Assembly (NCBI GenBank): GCA_045801465.1
Contig: JBJMSU010000247.1
Span: 1-7,247 of the forward strand
Reading direction: 5' to 3'
DNA length: 7,247 bases
Source: DATFWC01 sp045801465
GTDB lineage: Bacteria > Pseudomonadota > Alphaproteobacteria > Rhizobiales > Xanthobacteraceae
The position numbers and the translations under genes are program-made. This document shows positions 5,651-7,247 of this stretch, piece after piece. Under the pieces are notes generated by a model. That model searched no databases, had not been told where the DNA came from, and saw only the letters and a list, made by a program, of their open reading frames with translations. Each line of letters opens with the position of its first letter. Positions within the stretch are counted from its first letter, which is position 1.

Positions 5651-5753
5651 TCGTCATTGCCGGGCGAGCCGCCACAGCGGCGAGGGTTGACCGGGCAATC
5701 CATCAAAATTGAAGATAAGCGATGGATGCGCGGGTCAAGCCCGCGCATGACGA
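5651..5753. repeat. Two-hairpin intergenic palindromic element (GTCAT...ATGAC type), copy 2
   Basis: The outer arms TCGTCAT (5651-5657) and ATGACGA (5747-5753) are exact inverted repeats. Hairpin 1 pairs ATTGCC (5656-5661) with GGCAAT (5694-5699), with an inner GCCGC/GCGGC stem. A central dyad pairs ATCCATC (5698-5704) with GATGGAT (5721-5727). Hairpin 2 pairs ATGCGCGGG (5726-5734) with CCCGCGCAT (5740-5748). Layout and landmarks (GTCAT, ATCCAT after hairpin 1, ATGAC) match the element at 3321-3447 although most bases differ. It lies between two converging genes, where it could end transcription from both sides. Confidence 0.75.
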
Positions 5754-5775
5754 CTCAGCGTTCAATGGCGCCGAC

Positions 5776-6708
5776 CTACACCCACCCCAGCCGCGTGACG
5801 ATCGCCCGTCCCATGATCCAGTCCTTGTCGTCCTCCGACAGGAAATCCAATTCCTCGGTGAAATGGGTGATGCGCTGGCGGTAGGAAGCCTTGGCGAATG
5901 AATTCGTCATGTCCGTGCCCCAATAGCAGCGCTCACGCCCGAACGCGTCGAAGCAGCGCCGCAGGTGAGGGGTCATGTCGCGGAACGGATAGGCTTCCTG
6001 CGAGTAGGTCGGCGCCGAGGACAGCTTCACCGACACGTTGGGATGGCGGGCGAGCGCGACCGTGCCGTCGATCGCTTCCTTGACCTTGCCGGCCTTGGCG
6101 ATGTCCACCGACAGGTTCATGTGATCGATGATGAGTGCGAGGCGCGGGTGGCGCTCGGCAACGGGGGCCAATGCCGCCGCATGGCCCGGCGCGAGACACA
6201 TCACGGGAATGCCGGCCTGTTCGGCCGCCGACCAGAACCAGTCCGCCGTTCCGTCCGAGAGCCAGGCAGCTTGCGGGCCGAGGAACGTGAGCCGGATGCC
6301 GAGCATGCCGGGCTGTTCCTTCCATTTCGGCAAGTGCGCCGCCGTTTGCGGCTGCGTGAGGGGGATGCGGCCCATCATGGCGAACCGATCGGGATGTTTC
6401 TCTATCGCCTCCTGCGCGTAGTCGTTGCGATCGCCTTCCCACGACGGCGGCACGATGACCACACGCTCGACTCCGGCCTCGTTCATCAGGCCGAGCAGCC
6501 GCTCATGACTGAACGGCTCCGGCAGTTGCGCCACGCGGCCGGGCACCCATGGGCGGTCCGGCGCCTCCGCCTTCCACACATGCACCTGCGCATCGACGAT
6601 CAGCCGGCGGCGACTGGGAGTCTGAGCGGCCATCTGTTGCGAGCCCTGGGTTGCCAGCGCCAGGCTTGCGCCCAGCGCACCGGTGAGGAAGCTGCGGCGT
6701 GACGTCAT
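5776..6708 (-). CDS. Tat-exported amidohydrolase-2 family protein (COG3618-like, metal-dependent hydrolase fold)
   Basis: The product is 310 residues. It begins MTSRRSFLTGALGASLALA, a twin-arginine signal (SRRSFL) with a hydrophobic core, so the folded protein should be sent to the periplasm by Tat. A ribosome-binding site GGAAGG (6717-6722 on the minus strand) seven bases before ATG supports the start. The body is a TIM-barrel amidohydrolase of the type that includes 2-pyrone-4,6-dicarboxylate lactonase and related carboxylic-ester or lactone hydrolases. Motifs: IVDAQVHVW (37-45), VVIVPPSW (83-90), DRFAMMGRIPL (107-117), GIRLTFLG (137-144), IIDHMNL (193-199, with His196), VSVKLSSAPTYS (225-236), WGTDMT (263-268, with Asp266). 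The first metal His of the usual H-x-H is Gln41, and the strand-5 site reads PVMCLAPG with no His, so the metal site may be reduced. It lies 27 bases after the cytochrome c gene on the same strand, probably one operon. Substrate unknown. Confidence 0.87.
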   Translation of the reverse strand: MTSRRSFLTGALGASLALATQGSQQMAAQTPSRRRLIVDAQVHVWKAEAPDRPWVPGRVAQLPEPFSHERLLGLMNEAGVERVVIVPPSWEGDRNDYAQEAIEKHPDRFAMMGRIPLTQPQTAAHLPKWKEQPGMLGIRLTFLGPQAAWLSDGTADWFWSAAEQAGIPVMCLAPGHAAALAPVAERHPRLALIIDHMNLSVDIAKAGKVKEAIDGTVALARHPNVSVKLSSAPTYSQEAYPFRDMTPHLRRCFDAFGRERCYWGTDMTNSFAKASYRQRITHFTEELDFLSEDDKDWIMGRAIVTRLGWV

Positions 6709-6735
6709 GAGCCGGCCTTCCGTATCAAAATGCGA

Positions 6736-7125
6736 TCACTGCGACGCCTTCTTGAGGTAGGCGATCAGGTCGGCGCGCTCCGCGGCGTCCGGCATCCCGG
6801 CGTAGGGCATGCGGTTCGCCGGCACCACCTTCTGCGGATCGGCGAGGAAGGTGTCGAGGGTCTCCGGCGTCCAGGTGATGCCGCTGCGCTTGAGCGCCGG
6901 CGAGTAGCGGTAGTCGCCGAGCTCGCCGGCCTTGCGTCCGAACACGTGGTGCAAGCTCGGGCCCACGGCGTTGGCGCCCGGTTCGATCTTGTGGCAAGCC
7001 ACGCACTCCGCGAAGTGCTTTTCGCCGCGCGCCGCATCGCCGTCGGCGCGCGCCGCGCCCGCTGCGGCAATGAGCATCAGCAATGCGAACAGCCTTAGGG
7101 CTCCTGCACATGCTGAGCGGCACAC
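6736..7125 (-). CDS. Class I c-type cytochrome (cytochrome c2-like), periplasmic
   Basis: From GTG 7125 the product is 129 residues. The N-terminus has Arg residues, then the hydrophobic LFALLMLIAAAGAA and a cleavage region AARADGD near residue 27; the mature protein is about 100 residues, usual for a soluble monohaem cytochrome. The haem site is CVACH (Cys41, Cys44, His45) after GEKHFAE, followed by KIEPGANAVGPSLHHVFGRKAG, the typical post-haem P-x-L-xx-x-x-GR segment. Met106 in ANRMPYAGM is the likely sixth ligand, and ADLIAYLKKAS is the terminal helix. It would carry electrons in the periplasm. GTG 7125 is preferred because AGAGAGG lies a few bases upstream and gives a compact signal peptide; an in-frame ATG at 7200 would add 25 residues of atypical sequence and lacks a Shine-Dalgarno. 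It is first of a two-gene unit with the Tat amidohydrolase. Confidence 0.88.
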   Translation of the reverse strand: MCRSACAGALRLFALLMLIAAAGAARADGDAARGEKHFAECVACHKIEPGANAVGPSLHHVFGRKAGELGDYRYSPALKRSGITWTPETLDTFLADPQKVVPANRMPYAGMPDAAERADLIAYLKKASQ

Positions 7126-7207
7126 TCCACCTCTCTCCGCGCGCGGCAGGGCAATCGAATAAGAGCAGGCTGGCTCTCGTGGAGGACGAGGCCATGCCAC
7201 TTGCTCA

Positions 7208-7247
7208 ATCCCTCCCCCGCAGGGGGAGGGTGCCGAGCCCGGCTTGA
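7208..7247. repeat. Third CCCTCCCC hairpin unit, cut by the window edge
   Basis: CCCTCCCCC (7210-7218), GCA (7219-7221) and GGGGGAGGG (7222-7230) form a perfect 9-bp hairpin. Bases 7208-7232 are identical to 4408-4432, and the following CCGA...CCCGGC resembles the left unit of the composite at 4407-4602. It lies upstream of the cytochrome c gene, about 85 bases before its preferred start. The rest of the element runs off the right edge. Confidence 0.75.

Noticed and set aside
3321..5753. Repeats considered as a CRISPR array
   Set aside because: The copies are single, differ in sequence, lie in separate intergenic gaps and are not regularly spaced; no cas gene is present.
6965..7195. Alternative minus-strand start ATG for a protein beginning MCRSPKA overlapping the cytochrome signal peptide
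   Set aside because: It is in a different frame from the CVACH haem motif and produces Arg-rich shadow sequence.

Overview
The window is GC-rich and reads like an accessory catabolic region of an alphaproteobacterium, most likely in the Hyphomicrobiales (Bradyrhizobium, Rhodopseudomonas or Xanthobacteraceae type). This rests on the strong G/C third-position bias, an orphan tripartite-tricarboxylate (TTT/Bug) binding protein, a small secreted protein of a style common in that order, and intergenic palindromes (GTCAT...ATGAC and CCCTCCCC...GGGGAGGG) that I associate with it. The taxonomy is inference.

Layout. Positions 1-461 hold the C-terminal third of a thiamine-diphosphate enzyme on the plus strand. 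It converges on a small secreted protein gene on the minus strand (485-736). An intergenic stretch of about 470 bases follows, containing a perfect short palindrome and a short direct repeat. Next comes a plus-strand block: a LeuC-like and a LeuD-like subunit (1211-3267, overlapping by one base), a two-hairpin repeat, an isocitrate lyase/PEP mutase family lyase (3468-4367), a MITE-like inverted-repeat composite, and a TTT-family periplasmic binding protein (to 5640). A second two-hairpin repeat separates this block from a convergent minus-strand pair: a class I cytochrome c (6736-7125) followed 27 bases later by a Tat-signal amidohydrolase (5776-6708). A further copy of the CCCTCCCC hairpin lies at the right edge.

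How the genes may work together. The LeuCD-like pair and the lyase next to it could form a two-step route: hydration or isomerisation of an (alkyl)maleate- or citrate-like acid, then retro-aldol or Claisen-type cleavage to pyruvate or another 2-oxoacid. The best-known analogue is the dimethylmaleate hydratase plus 2,3-dimethylmalate lyase pair of anaerobic nicotinate breakdown. Both partners differ from the canonical leucine and methylcitrate enzymes at substrate-facing motifs, so leucine synthesis or the methylcitrate cycle is not the obvious reading. The TTT binding protein could capture the carboxylate substrate. The cytochrome/amidohydrolase pair appears to be a separate periplasmic module.

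Caution: the start of the binding protein is damaged or unusual. A convincing signal peptide can only be read across a one-base frame change in an A5 run.
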